DNA of 64,000 nt, taken from NCBI GenBank assembly GCA_030144725.1, contig JASKMD010000026.1, forward strand, positions 10,904,616 through 10,968,615. Direction: 5' to 3'. The position numbers and the translations under genes were made by a program. The notes under the pieces are model-generated. The model did not search any database. It saw only the letters and a program-made list of their open reading frames with translations, and had not been told where the DNA came from. Position 1 is the first letter of the stretch. Each line of letters starts with the position of its first letter. Of the stretch, positions 55,107 through 64,000 are shown in pieces. This DNA is from Haematococcus lacustris. Lineage: Eukaryota > Chlorophyta > Chlorophyceae > Chlamydomonadales > Haematococcaceae.

Positions 55107-55703
55107 GATGATAGAGCTTTCCTGGGCTACATCCCGGAATATAGACTCGCTTAGCTATCAGACAATGGTGGAAGTACGCGGAAAGAGCCACTGACCGAAA
55201 AGTTCAAGGACTTGAACGAAGCCCCGAAATGATGGGGTCTAGGCTTCAGCAGAGTGCACGGTAGCGAATTAAAGTCCACGCACGGTGCTGCTGACACCAC
55301 AGTGAGATGCTCTGCTTGCTTGGATGGAGGGTTAGGCAGGTCTCGCGCCAGGTGTCAGGAAGGGCCCGGGCCATGAGGGGTCCCGACCCAACCCAGGGAA
55401 TCTTGCGCTTCGACCTGCGACCCACGTACGGTCGCACCCTGTTGAGCCCCAGGCTGCAGCGAGCGAGCATGTTCACAGTCCGCGGGGATGGTGGGCGGAG
55501 TGATCTGGGAGGCTTCAGTCTGAAACGCGAGTTTTAGCGCGCGTGACTTACCGCGATAGCCTCAGCTACCCTTCACTAGCGCGTGGTGTGAGCGTCGCGC
55601 CTGTCACGGATTGGCATGGCCAATGGCCGGGGTGACCACCGGGACTAATCTAATGAGATTAGTTTTCTCATTAGTCGAGCCAGAACCGCTCCTTACGCAT
55701 GAG

Positions 55704-56008
55704 TCAACCTCAATGTAACACGTGCCCAGGCACGCCCTAGCTTCATGTAAGGCTACCTCATTTGCATCCAGGATGTGAACAGCACCTGCAACAAAGCATA
55801 CGCACCTGCAACAAAGCATACGCACCCCATGCAAACATATGTAGCCATGGTAACCGAAGTATGTGCCACTCCCAAAAGTAGCAGGTGTCTCTGTGCCGCG
55901 GCCTAAGATGAGCCCAACAATGGCTCCGTTTACATTAGAATACTTAAGCCGGCTAGGCTGCTAAACTGTTCAGTAAAGTTCACGAGCAACACCTAGCAAG
56001 GAGCTGCG
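55704..56008. other. Upstream region of SF3A2
   Basis: No gene seen. A short duplication CACCTGCAACAAAGCATACG occurs twice at 55786-55825. Confidence 0.4.
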
Positions 56009-58795
56009 ATGAGCTTCATCTCAGCGCGCGAGCATGGTGCAAAGCCCGGATCGGGCGGCGTGGCGAGCGGGCAGCAGGAGGTGCTGGCTAGTTCTTTTGC
56101 CCACACGTGCTGCTGCTGTGAAGGACCCACTTGTAAACCCACTTGCAAATGCGTAGGCTATCGACCGTCGAGAGCGCCTGCGCAAGCTGGCTCTTGAGAC
56201 GATTGATCTTGCCAAAGACCCCTACTACATGCGCAACCACTTGGGTCAAATTGAGTGCAAACTGTGCCTGACTCTTCATCCTAATGAGGGCAACTACTTG
56301 GCACATACCCAGGTCTGGCTACAAAAGCAGCAGCAACACAGCAGCAGCAACAGTAGCATGGCTATGGATGCACAAGGCATGAGCCCAGCTTCTTGGCTAT
56401 GTTTGAACAGGGCAAGCGGCACCAACAGAACCTGGCGAAGCGTGCAGCTCGAGAAGCAGCAGAGAAACAGGCAGTGCCTGCTCCTCAAAAGCGAGGGCCA
56501 CTAAAGAAAACAGGTGGGCTATCAGAGCCTACAGTCTTGGCAGACTCAGCTTCCTAGGTGCCCACCTGAGCCAAAGATGCTGACTTCAGCCACTCACCAT
56601 GCAAGATGGGCCATGACTGCGCATGCCATGCCTTGCTGGTTCAGTGAAGATTGGGCGGCCGGGGTACCGTGTCACCAAACAGTTTGACCCCACCACACGT
56701 CAGAGGTCCCTGCTGTTCCAGGTAAGGGTGTTTGTCATTCGATGTGGACCAACCTCTCCAGCTGGCTGGTGGTACAACGCCAACCAGCATGCATACACCA
56801 CCCTGCGCATGTTAAGGGCACCTGTTTGCTAGCCTTGCATTCGGGCAAGGGGTGTGGGTGTGGAAGTGCGTGTGAGCCCTGGCCAAGGGCGCTTATCTTA
56901 ATGGAACGTTTGTGATTGCGAGCGCCGTGTCACGGTGCTCGTGTTGTTATGCGGATATCCTGACACTGGTCGTAATACACCAGATGGGTGTAGCCCAGCC
57001 AAGCCAGCAAGTCCTGGCGGCCTGAATCTCACAGCTTCAGCTCCACAGGTCGCAACGTGCAGGGATCACTACCGTACCACAGCTGATGTCATGCCAACAC
57101 CATGTTAAGCTTTGCGCCGCACAGACCCACACCGCATTCTCAAACGCTGGCAGTCACAGATTGACAGCTGGGCCCTCTATGCCTGAGATTGTTGGGTTTG
57201 CTTGTCCCAAAACTTGCTAAATCAGGCTCTTGGCCTGCTGTGGCAGCAGCATTGCCACAGTCAGCATCTGTCAAGCTGCCACATGACCATGTGCTTTGAC
57301 TACCAAGAACAGCTCCCTACCATTCAGCCTCCATGCTGTGCACCAGCTTTTGTCGACTCACCACCTTCAGCTCATAGCCAGATGCCTGTCTTTGCCCGTC
57401 AGCCTGTCTTTGCCCCTGTGTCGTTGTTCATGTTGTTGCTCTACACCACTGTAAGCCTCTAGTGAGCTGTGTGGCTGCGCCCTGCAGGTCGAGTACCCGG
57501 AGATAGAGGAGAACACCAAGCCCAGGTACCGCTTCATGTCTGCATACGAGCAGCGGGTGGAGCCCACAGACAAGAACTACATGTGAGGGTCTGGCAGACA
57601 GGCCAGCAGGCGGCGTGGAGTCAGGTTGTAATGAGCGCACAACCCTCTAGTGCCTGCAACCCTCAGCTCTCACTCTTGCTCACTCACCTTGCATGGCATG
57701 CTCAGACACTGCAGCCCAGGGCTGCTGGCAACGCTGCAGCATTGGCACCAGAACCAGGAGCACAGCTGTTGTTGTACCCATGGCACTGGCATGCTGTGCT
57801 GCTGCTGCTGCTGCTGCTGCCCACCGCATCACTGCTGTCACACTGCTGCCCTGCCCTTGCAGGTACCTGCTGTTTGCTGCAGAGCCCTATGAAGTCATCG
57901 CCTTCAAGGTGCCCAATGTGGAGGTGGAGAAGGCGGACGGCCACCTGTTCACGCACTGTGGGTGTGCAGGTGGCATCAGCTGCACACACCAGGCACCAGC
58001 CTGCTGCACACCAGGCACCTGCCTGCTAAGCACGCTGTGCTGGCAGGCCCACCACAAGCACAGTGCTGGCCAGTGTTCCAGCCACCGTTGTGGCTGGCTC
58101 AGGGCCATGGAGTAGGCTGCCATGGTGCCTGGTGCTGCGTGCCTCACGTTGCTGCAGGGGACCCAGACGGCAAGGTGTACTCCCTGCAGTTTTACTTCAA
58201 AAATCGGGGTGAGCAACTGGGTGCTTTCGCAGGGTCCCCAGGCTGCAACCCGCCCTCCAACAGCAACCTCCCCTCCTAGAGCACACCCAGTTCTCGAGTT
58301 CATACGGGGCCACCTACTCTCAGTAGCCTTTACATGCATAGGTCATGTCGAACCTGGGGCGGCAGATTAGATTGTTATCAGGATGGTAGATTGTGGCGCA
58401 CAATGGGAGAAGCCCTGCAGCTTGCATGCATGCAGTCTGATGCACCTGGGCATGTCCTGACCGCAGGCTTCGAGGGCAACACTGTGAACCAGCAAGGGCA
58501 GACCATGCCACCTCCCCCTGCCATCCCGCCTCCCTTGCCGCCCTCCTTCCCCCCCGTGCCCCCACCCATGCCCATGCGAACCACCTACCTGCCACCGCCA
58601 GGCATGGCGCCGCCTCCGGGGATGCCCCCTCCCCCAGGCATGACAATGCCGATGCCCATGGGGTCGCCCCCTGGTATGCCCCCGCCGCCCCAACCCAACA
58701 TGAGCATACCAGCACCGCCACCCAGCATGCCGCCACCTCCACCGCCTCCAGGCATGATGCAGATGATGTCCCAACCGCGACCGCCCGCATTCTAG
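56009..58795 (+). CDS. SF3A2: Splicing factor 3A subunit 2 (SF3A2/SAP62/Prp11)
   Basis: SF3A2 is a U2 snRNP component that contacts pre-mRNA near the branch site. Eight exons in phase give 325 residues: 56009-56080, 56157-56312, 56411-56513, 56645-56721, 57488-57582, 57863-57957, 58158-58208, 58467-58795. The N-terminal G-S-G-G-V-A-S, then E-R-L-R-K-L-A-L-E-T-I-D, and a C2H2-type finger (C-K-L-C...H-P...H) in Y-Y-M-R-N-H-L-G-Q-I-E-C-K-L-C-L-T-L-H are diagnostic. These are followed by G-K-R-H-Q-Q-N-L-A, then I-G-R-P-G-Y-R-V-T-K-Q, R-F-M-S-A-Y-E-Q-R-V-E-P and A-A-E-P-Y-E-V-I-A-F-K-V-P. The C-terminus is a Pro/Met tail (P-P-P-G-M-P-P) shorter than in animals. Exon 2 uses a tag acceptor. Confidence 0.94.
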
Positions 58796-59590
58796 CCAGC
58801 CTGCAGTGCTGCTGGTGTGAGACGGCACACACAGGTGTTCGATATCTATAGGAACTGACACGAATCGCAGAAACGGGGCACGTTTGAAGAACGACGCACC
58901 TCAGCACAGACTTTCTCCTGAAAAGCAGGCCACCCCCGCCACTGTCCCCGCACAGATGGCAATGCTTGAAGAAGTTGTGAAAGGGTCCCCGGTTCCCTCT
59001 TTCAACCCCTGGTCCCCTTGACAAGCAAGACCTTGACTCCGTAGGTTAGGACAAATCCATGTCTAAGGGGGGGAATCTTGAGCGAAGGGGGGAATACCCT
59101 ATGCAACGCCCCTATGCTCGTTGGCAGTAAAGAGCCGCTGTATGGAGATAAGTGGCTAACACCGCTTAAGCCGTCAGCCATTAGGCTGCTTGGCTGCTGT
59201 ATGCAAGCACTGCATTCGTGTTGTTGGCGTGCAACGTGTTAAAGTATACGGCAAGATACGAGCGATGATTTAAGCGAACGACCTGGCGGGATGGGGGCCG
59301 CGTGAACGTGCTACACCCGCCTGCAGGAAATTCTACATGCGAGCTGCACAAGGGCGGTGTGCCCCAGACCTGTCATACAATGCGGGACCAACAGCGGTGG
59401 TGACCATTAAGATTGATGGTTTGTTGACACTTATGTTAAAGCTGGTATTATAAGCTATTGTTTGTGATGCTGAAAGCTGGGCCTGCAGGCACGGAGCAAG
59501 GCGTATAGGAAATCCATGTGGAAAATATTGGAAGCATGCAAATTTGATGTCAACTTCGAAGGTTTGTCGCATCGCAGCGACTAGCAAGCC
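58796..59590. other. Spacer between SF3A2 and epsilon-COP
   Basis: No gene seen. It holds a LINE 3'-end fragment at 59151-59198 and the epsilon-COP promoter region. Confidence 0.4.
59151..59198 (-). mobile_element. Short LINE 3'-end fragment
   Basis: GGCTAACACCGCTTAAGCCG and GTCAGCCATTAGGCTGCTTGG match the 3' ends at 41700 and 42730 in the same orientation. Only about 48 bp remain. Confidence 0.6.
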
Positions 59591-59825
59591 ATGAGCGATC
59601 CATTGTTTAGCGTTCGCAATTCGTTTTATCTAGGTGCATACAACCAGGTTATTAATGAAGCAGCTGATTTAGACCTGTCCGATGTTCAGGGCATAGAGCG
59701 AGACTGCCTTGTTTACCGCTCCTACCTTGCGCTTGGCAGTCATGAGGTTTGGATCTTGCACCAGCTGGCAGCAGCTACTTCGTCTCGGCTCATCGACCTC
59801 TCTCGCTTCCTTCTTCGCAGCTGGT
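59591..59825 (+). CDS. COPE: Coatomer subunit epsilon, N-terminal exons (cut by gap)
   Basis: Epsilon-COP is the alpha-solenoid (TPR-like) subunit of the COPI coat for Golgi-to-ER transport. Exon 1, 59591-59746, encodes D-P-L-F-S-V-R-N-S-F-Y-L-G-A-Y-N-Q-V-I-N-E-A and E-R-D-C-L-V-Y-R-S-Y-L-A-L-G-S, which are highly characteristic. A second exon starts at 59821 after ttcgcag (CTGGT, L-V) and disappears into the gap at 59826. The remaining exons (about 240 residues) are not recognisable after the gap, so they are either in it or displaced. Confidence 0.88.
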
Positions 59826-60325
59826 NNNNNNNNNNNNNNNNNNNNNNNNNNNNNNNNNNNNNNNNNNNNNNNNNNNNNNNNNNNNNNNNNNNNNNNNNNN
59901 NNNNNNNNNNNNNNNNNNNNNNNNNNNNNNNNNNNNNNNNNNNNNNNNNNNNNNNNNNNNNNNNNNNNNNNNNNNNNNNNNNNNNNNNNNNNNNNNNNNN
60001 NNNNNNNNNNNNNNNNNNNNNNNNNNNNNNNNNNNNNNNNNNNNNNNNNNNNNNNNNNNNNNNNNNNNNNNNNNNNNNNNNNNNNNNNNNNNNNNNNNNN
60101 NNNNNNNNNNNNNNNNNNNNNNNNNNNNNNNNNNNNNNNNNNNNNNNNNNNNNNNNNNNNNNNNNNNNNNNNNNNNNNNNNNNNNNNNNNNNNNNNNNNN
60201 NNNNNNNNNNNNNNNNNNNNNNNNNNNNNNNNNNNNNNNNNNNNNNNNNNNNNNNNNNNNNNNNNNNNNNNNNNNNNNNNNNNNNNNNNNNNNNNNNNNN
60301 NNNNNNNNNNNNNNNNNNNNNNNNN
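59826..60325. other. Assembly gap, 500 N
   Basis: Scaffolding placeholder that removes most of epsilon-COP. Confidence 1.
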
Positions 60326-60426
60326 AAACGACAGGACCTAGCAAAGGGTCTGCGGGAAGCCTGACAAGGTCCTGGCACACAGGGTCAGAACAAAACCTGG
60401 AAAACTCTTGACTCATAGGGTCAGTA

Positions 60427-60505
60427 GGACCCTGCGCAGGGTCGCCAGGACCCTGCGCAGGGTCCTACGACCATGGTGACGCTAGGACCCTGCGCAGGGT
60501 CCTAG
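60427..60505. repeat. Three copies of a perfect palindrome around TGCGCA
   Basis: GACCCTGCGCAGGGTC occurs three times. Arms extend to 20 bp at 60447-60466 and 24 bp at 60482-60505, each self-complementary. Confidence 0.9.
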
Positions 60506-60965
60506 GACACGGGCCATAGCTCATCACTGGCTTGGACTTTTTGCATGCTACCTACTAGGTTGGGCAGCTGTAACCACCCTCTACAACCTCTCATACTCAC
60601 ATTTCATGAAAAGACACTTTGATCACTCGGTGCCAACTCCCTTAGCCAAAATCAGGGTCACAGCCCCACACCTGGTCCAACAACTCGACACCGAGTGAGA
60701 ATTACACTTTGGCCCAAGAGAGTCTTGACCTCCCCTAGGTCTCAACAACCTACATGCCAAGTTTCAGACCTGAACTCTCAAGTTTTTCAAGCCAGCCAGC
60801 CCTTAATTTGCACGAGTGCTAGGAAGGACCACTCGCAGAAAAGTTCATGAGAAAAGTTGAAATTTTTGACAAAGTGCTTTGATAGATTGTATTTTTTAGC
60901 GGTTCTAAGAATGGGGGTGTAAACCTAAAGTCGAGGAAAAATCGGGCTGAGGAGATACGAGAAAA
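60506..60965. other. Unannotated spacer
   Basis: AT-richer sequence without a coding frame. Confidence 0.35.
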
Positions 60966-61870
60966 CCAGTACTGGTCCACCCCAAACCAGTACTGGTCCA
61001 CCCCCAACCGGTACTGGCTGACCCCCAACCAATACTGGTCCACCTCCAACCAGTACTGGTTTACACCAAAACCAGTACTGGTTTACCCCACCAACCAGTA
61101 CTGGTTCACACCCAACCAGTACTGGCTGACCCCCAACCAGTACTGGCTGACCCCCAACCAGTACTGGCTGACCCCCAACCAGTACTGGCTGGCCCCCAAC
61201 CAGTACTGGCTGGCCCCCAACCAGTACTGGCTGACCCCCAACCAGTACTGGCTGGCCCCCAACCAGTACTGGCTGGCCCCCAACCAGTACTGGCTGGCCC
61301 CCAACCAGTACTGGCTGGCCCCCAACCAGTACTGGCTGACCCCCAACCAGTACTGGCTGGCCCCCCAACCAGTACTGGCTGGCCCCCAACCAGTACTGGC
61401 TGGCCCCCAACCAGTACTGGCTGGCCCGCCAACCAGTACTGGCTGGCCCCCAACCAGTACTGGCTGACCCCCAACCAGTACTGGCTGACCCCCAACCAGT
61501 ACTGGCTGGCCCCCAACCAGTACTGGCTGGCCCCCAACCAGTACTGGCTGGCCCCCAACCAGTACTGGCTGGCCCGCCAACCAGTACTGGCTGGCCCCCA
61601 ACCAGTACTGGCTGGCCCCCAACCAGTACTGGCTGGCCCCCAACCAGTACTGGCTGGCCCCCAACCAGTACTGGCTGACCCCCAACCAGTACTGGCTGAC
61701 CCCCAACTTGTACTGGCTGGCCCCCAACCAGTACTGGCTGGCCCCCAACCAGTACTTGCTGACCCCCAACCAGTACTGGCTGGCCCCCAACCAGTACTGG
61801 CTGGCCCCCAACCAGTACTGGCTGGCCCCCAACCAGTACTGGCTCGGCCCCCAACCAGTACTGGCTGACC
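60966..61870 (+). repeat. 21-bp satellite built on the palindrome CCAGTACTGG
   Basis: About 40 units. From 61090 most are 21 bp (AACCAGTACTGGCTGGCCCC plus one base), with CTGACC, CTTGT and single-base length variants; the first few units have a different spacer (TCCACCCC). The long open frames on the minus strand are artefacts of the unit being a multiple of 3. Confidence 0.95.
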
Positions 61871-61919
61871 GCATGAGCTTGGGGCAGGGGGCCAGCAGCA
61901 GCAGCAGCAGGGGGGCAGG

Positions 61920-62390
61920 GCGGGTCACAACCAGCCAGTACTGGTCACACGCCAGCCAGCCAGTACTGGTCAGCCAGCCAGTACTGGTCACAGCCAGCCA
62001 GTACTGGTCACAGCCAGCCAGTACTGGTCACAGCCAGCAGCCAGTACTGGTCAGCCAGCCAGTACTGGTCACAGCCAGCCAGTAACTGGTCAGCCAGCCA
62101 GTACTGGTCACAGCCAGCCAGCCAGTACTGGTCACACCAGCCAGCCAGTACTGGTCACAGCCAGACCAGTACTGGTCACAGCCAGCCAGCCAGTACTGGT
62201 CACAGCCAGCCAGTACTGGTCACAGCCAGCCAGTACTGGTCACAGCCAGCCAGTACTGGTCACAGCCAGCCAGCCAGTACTGGTCCAGCCAGCCAGTACT
62301 GGTCACAGCCAGCCAGTACTGGTCACAGCCAGCAGCCAGTACTGGTCACAGCCAGCCAGCCAGTACTGGTCACAGCCAGCCAGCCAGACT
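61920..62390 (+). repeat. About 20-bp satellite, second family sharing CCAGTACTGG
   Basis: Units of CAGCCAGCCAGTACTGGTCA with variable numbers of AGCC. Same decamer palindrome as the adjacent array, different spacer. A CAG run at 61902-61913 separates the two arrays. Confidence 0.95.
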
Positions 62391-62761
62391 CTGTGTCACT
62401 TTGCAGGGGCTGGAGCTTGGACGACTACCTTCATCACATTGAGGTCGCCTTGCATTATAAGGGAATGAGATAGAGGACGGATGGAGTGTCTTGGTTGATG
62501 CTACATAGCATGCGAAGCAGTGTACTATGTAATGTTAGTGATCAGTGATAACAAACACACGTACATAGTAATCTCAATGACATTGCTTAGTGAGTGATAG
62601 CACATGCAATGTGTTATAGCGTGTTGTCCTCTTGTTGTAGTCGGTGCCTATACAGTACCTAACCAAGTTACCCGGCCCTGACCTCAGTCCTCAGCCCTAA
62701 CCCTTCAGCTATCATCCAATTGTCTGTAAGCATACTCGCTTCATCCATAGGACTTGACATT
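62391..62761. other. Spacer; possible terminal exon at 62406-62473
   Basis: After ctttgcag at 62405 a short frame reads W-S-L-D-D-Y-L-H-H-I-E-V-A-L-H-Y-K-G then TAG. Splice-like context and balanced composition make an exon possible, but I found no partner exon. Confidence 0.2.
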
Positions 62762-62770
62762 ATAGAGAGA

Positions 62771-63128
62771 TCCCTTTACATTACGGGGAAAGTAAGAATT
62801 TTTATTTTCCCGTAAAAAACTGCTCCGAGACCTCTTTTACCTCGCGCTCCGAAGAGGTTGCGCTGCTCGCCACATCGGTGAGCAGGCTGTGTGCGTGGCT
62901 GTAGGATGCCGGAGACAGCGGGGCTTCCGCGGAGTTTTACTGTAACCGCTGCGTAACCGCTGTTTTCACTGGAAAAGTGCAAGACTTTTACTGTAACCGC
63001 TGCGTAACCGCTGTTTTTACTGAAAAAGTGCAGGGGCCGTCGACAAAGCTGGGCGTCGCAGACGCTTTGATGCTGTGCGCTTATCTTGTAGACATACTAG
63101 CCCGGAACCAACCCGTAATGTAAAGGGA
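62771..63128. mobile_element. MITE-like element bounded by 17-bp inverted repeats
   Basis: TCCCTTTACATTACGGG (62771-62787) and its exact inverse (63112-63128), with weaker similarity outward (ATTATA). The interior has a tandem duplication of ACTGTAACCGCTGCGTAACC at 62939-63017. No coding capacity. Confidence 0.55.
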
Positions 63129-63300
63129 TACTATATAATGTCTCGGCCCGCGCTGTTCACGTTCAAATAACAACCTCGGCCTCGTCTCAAGCTGCGTAAA
63201 CGACTCGGCTACGCCTCGTCGTTTACTGCAACTTTCGACGAGGTCTCGGTCGTTATTTTCCCGTAACAGCTTGGCCTCCGACATTATACTATACATGTTA

Positions 63301-63432
63301 CCCCATTACAAGCGCACATGATAGCGCACATCGACTGGACATCGCACGTCAGAAAGACTTGGCAGTATGGAGAGGTGTCAACCCATCACAAGCGCACATT
63401 GTAGCGCACATCGACTGGACATCGCACATCGA
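63301..63432 (+). repeat. Tandem duplication of about 60 bp
   Basis: ACAAGCGCACAT and AGCGCACATCGACTGGACAT, then CGCAC, occur in order twice (63308-63352 and 63379-63429). Confidence 0.8.
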
Positions 63433-64000
63433 CGTAGACAGCCGTTGGGGAGCTTACAGCGAAGCGCTAAGACCAGCGATGCAAGTATTACTGTATGGGA
63501 AGGCTTGAATGTGGTACGCGGAAACTTTGGTATCTCCATGCCAAAGCCAATGCTCAATGCCAAAGCTGACAACCAGTACTGGATGGCAACCAGTACTGGA
63601 TGCCAGCCAGTACTGGTTGAGGTCCAGTACTGATTAGCAACCAGTACTAGACCTCAACCAGTACTGGTTGCCCTCACAGAAGTGCATGATAGTCAAACGA
63701 TCAAATCTCGCCAGCCACTTGGAGTTGATTTTTTTTTTTAAGTGCGTTGGCTTGCCAATGAGAAACTGAAGACTTCCATCAGAAAAAAAGTACCCTTAGG
63801 TGGCACTTATAATGCGATCTTTTCTACGAGTGACTGCAGTAGCACTGACAGGCACAGGACTGCTGCCAGCACTCAGGCAAATTAGTAACAGCATTTTTTG
63901 GATTTTCGGCCTGAGATTTGGTACATAGCCCGGTGATGTTATTGCAAGAATGGGGTTTGATCGAAAATTCATAAATATGCGTGGTTGGTGAGATATCGCT
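63433..64000. other. Right-edge region with scattered CCAGTACTGG units
   Basis: At 63570-63672 six units of the same palindrome (some diverged) recur with other spacers. No gene is supported up to the window end. Confidence 0.45.

Larger units (their letters stand above)
51558..55695 (-). mobile_element. Putative hAT-type element, 4.1 kb, with internal gene cargo
   Basis: The left end reads TAGGGTGCGGTTT and the right end, read inward on the minus strand, TAAGGAGCGGTTC (10 of 13 match), followed on both sides by CTCATTAG/CTAATGAG words. CGCATGAG flanks it at 51550-51557 and 55696-55703. Inside are a hAT transposase N-terminal exon, a CCTTGT array, a SINE-interrupted frame and a membrane/coiled-coil gene, all on the minus strand. 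The C-terminal half of the transposase is not seen. Confidence 0.55.

Noticed and set aside
60925..61991. Long minus-strand frames with Q-P-V-L-V-G-G or S-Q-Y-W-L-G-A repeats
   Set aside because: The 21-bp satellite unit is a multiple of three and lacks stops. No flanking coding sequence or splice sites.
62406..62473. Last exon of epsilon-COP
   Set aside because: The short W-S-L-D-D-Y-L frame does not resemble the epsilon-COP C-terminus and no intermediate exons are visible.

Overview
The window reads as nuclear DNA of a green alga, most likely a chlorophyte of the Chlamydomonadales and perhaps Haematococcus-like. This rests on GC-rich, intron-dense genes, abundant CAG/GCA and hexamer microsatellites, and many degraded transposons; the species assignment is inference. 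Two 500-N scaffold gaps lie at 34326-34825 and 59826-60325.

Housekeeping genes could be modelled exon by exon from conserved protein motifs: COQ10 (8273-9443,+), actin-related protein 4 (10508-16825,+, 14 exons), SNU13/15.5K (13356-14008,-, wholly inside an ARP4 intron), SDH assembly factor 2 (26155-26832,-), a leucine-rich-repeat protein with a long disordered tail (27284-33298,-), translation factor eIF5 (38255-41533,+, 12 exons), splicing factor SF3A2 (56009-58795,+) and the first exon of epsilon-COP (59591-59746,+), which runs into a gap. Less certain genes are a Gln/Pro-rich protein at the left edge, an unrecognised gene at 21.2-22.6 kb, a coiled-coil protein at 48.9-50.6 kb, and a membrane/coiled-coil protein at 52.6-55.1 kb.

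The rest is dominated by mobile DNA. At least five copies, plus one likely remnant, of a Fanzor-like (eukaryotic TnpB-related) RuvC nuclease family lie at 4.87-5.64, 17.03-20.63, 31.5-32.87, 34.04-34.19, 35.63-37.62 and 47.16-48.11 kb. Only the 35.6-37.6 kb copy shows all three RuvC motifs. It is flanked by 16-bp direct repeats, and between its stop codon and the right repeat lie four consecutive perfect-stem hairpins, a candidate guide-RNA scaffold. In all copies with a readable RuvC-II region, the spot where the zinc-ribbon cysteines normally follow the glutamate reads V-S-S.

Other elements include a hAT transposon with 8-bp target duplications inside the 3' part of a Fanzor copy, a second hAT-like 4.1-kb element that appears to carry a membrane/coiled-coil gene, a tRNA-derived SINE with 13-bp target duplications that interrupts an open frame, a broken LINE with detached 3' ends elsewhere, a short MITE with 8-bp target duplications, and large tandem arrays. 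Several arrays occupy introns of the Fanzor-like genes and run directly into the 3' splice site, always with the pyrimidine-rich strand as sense.
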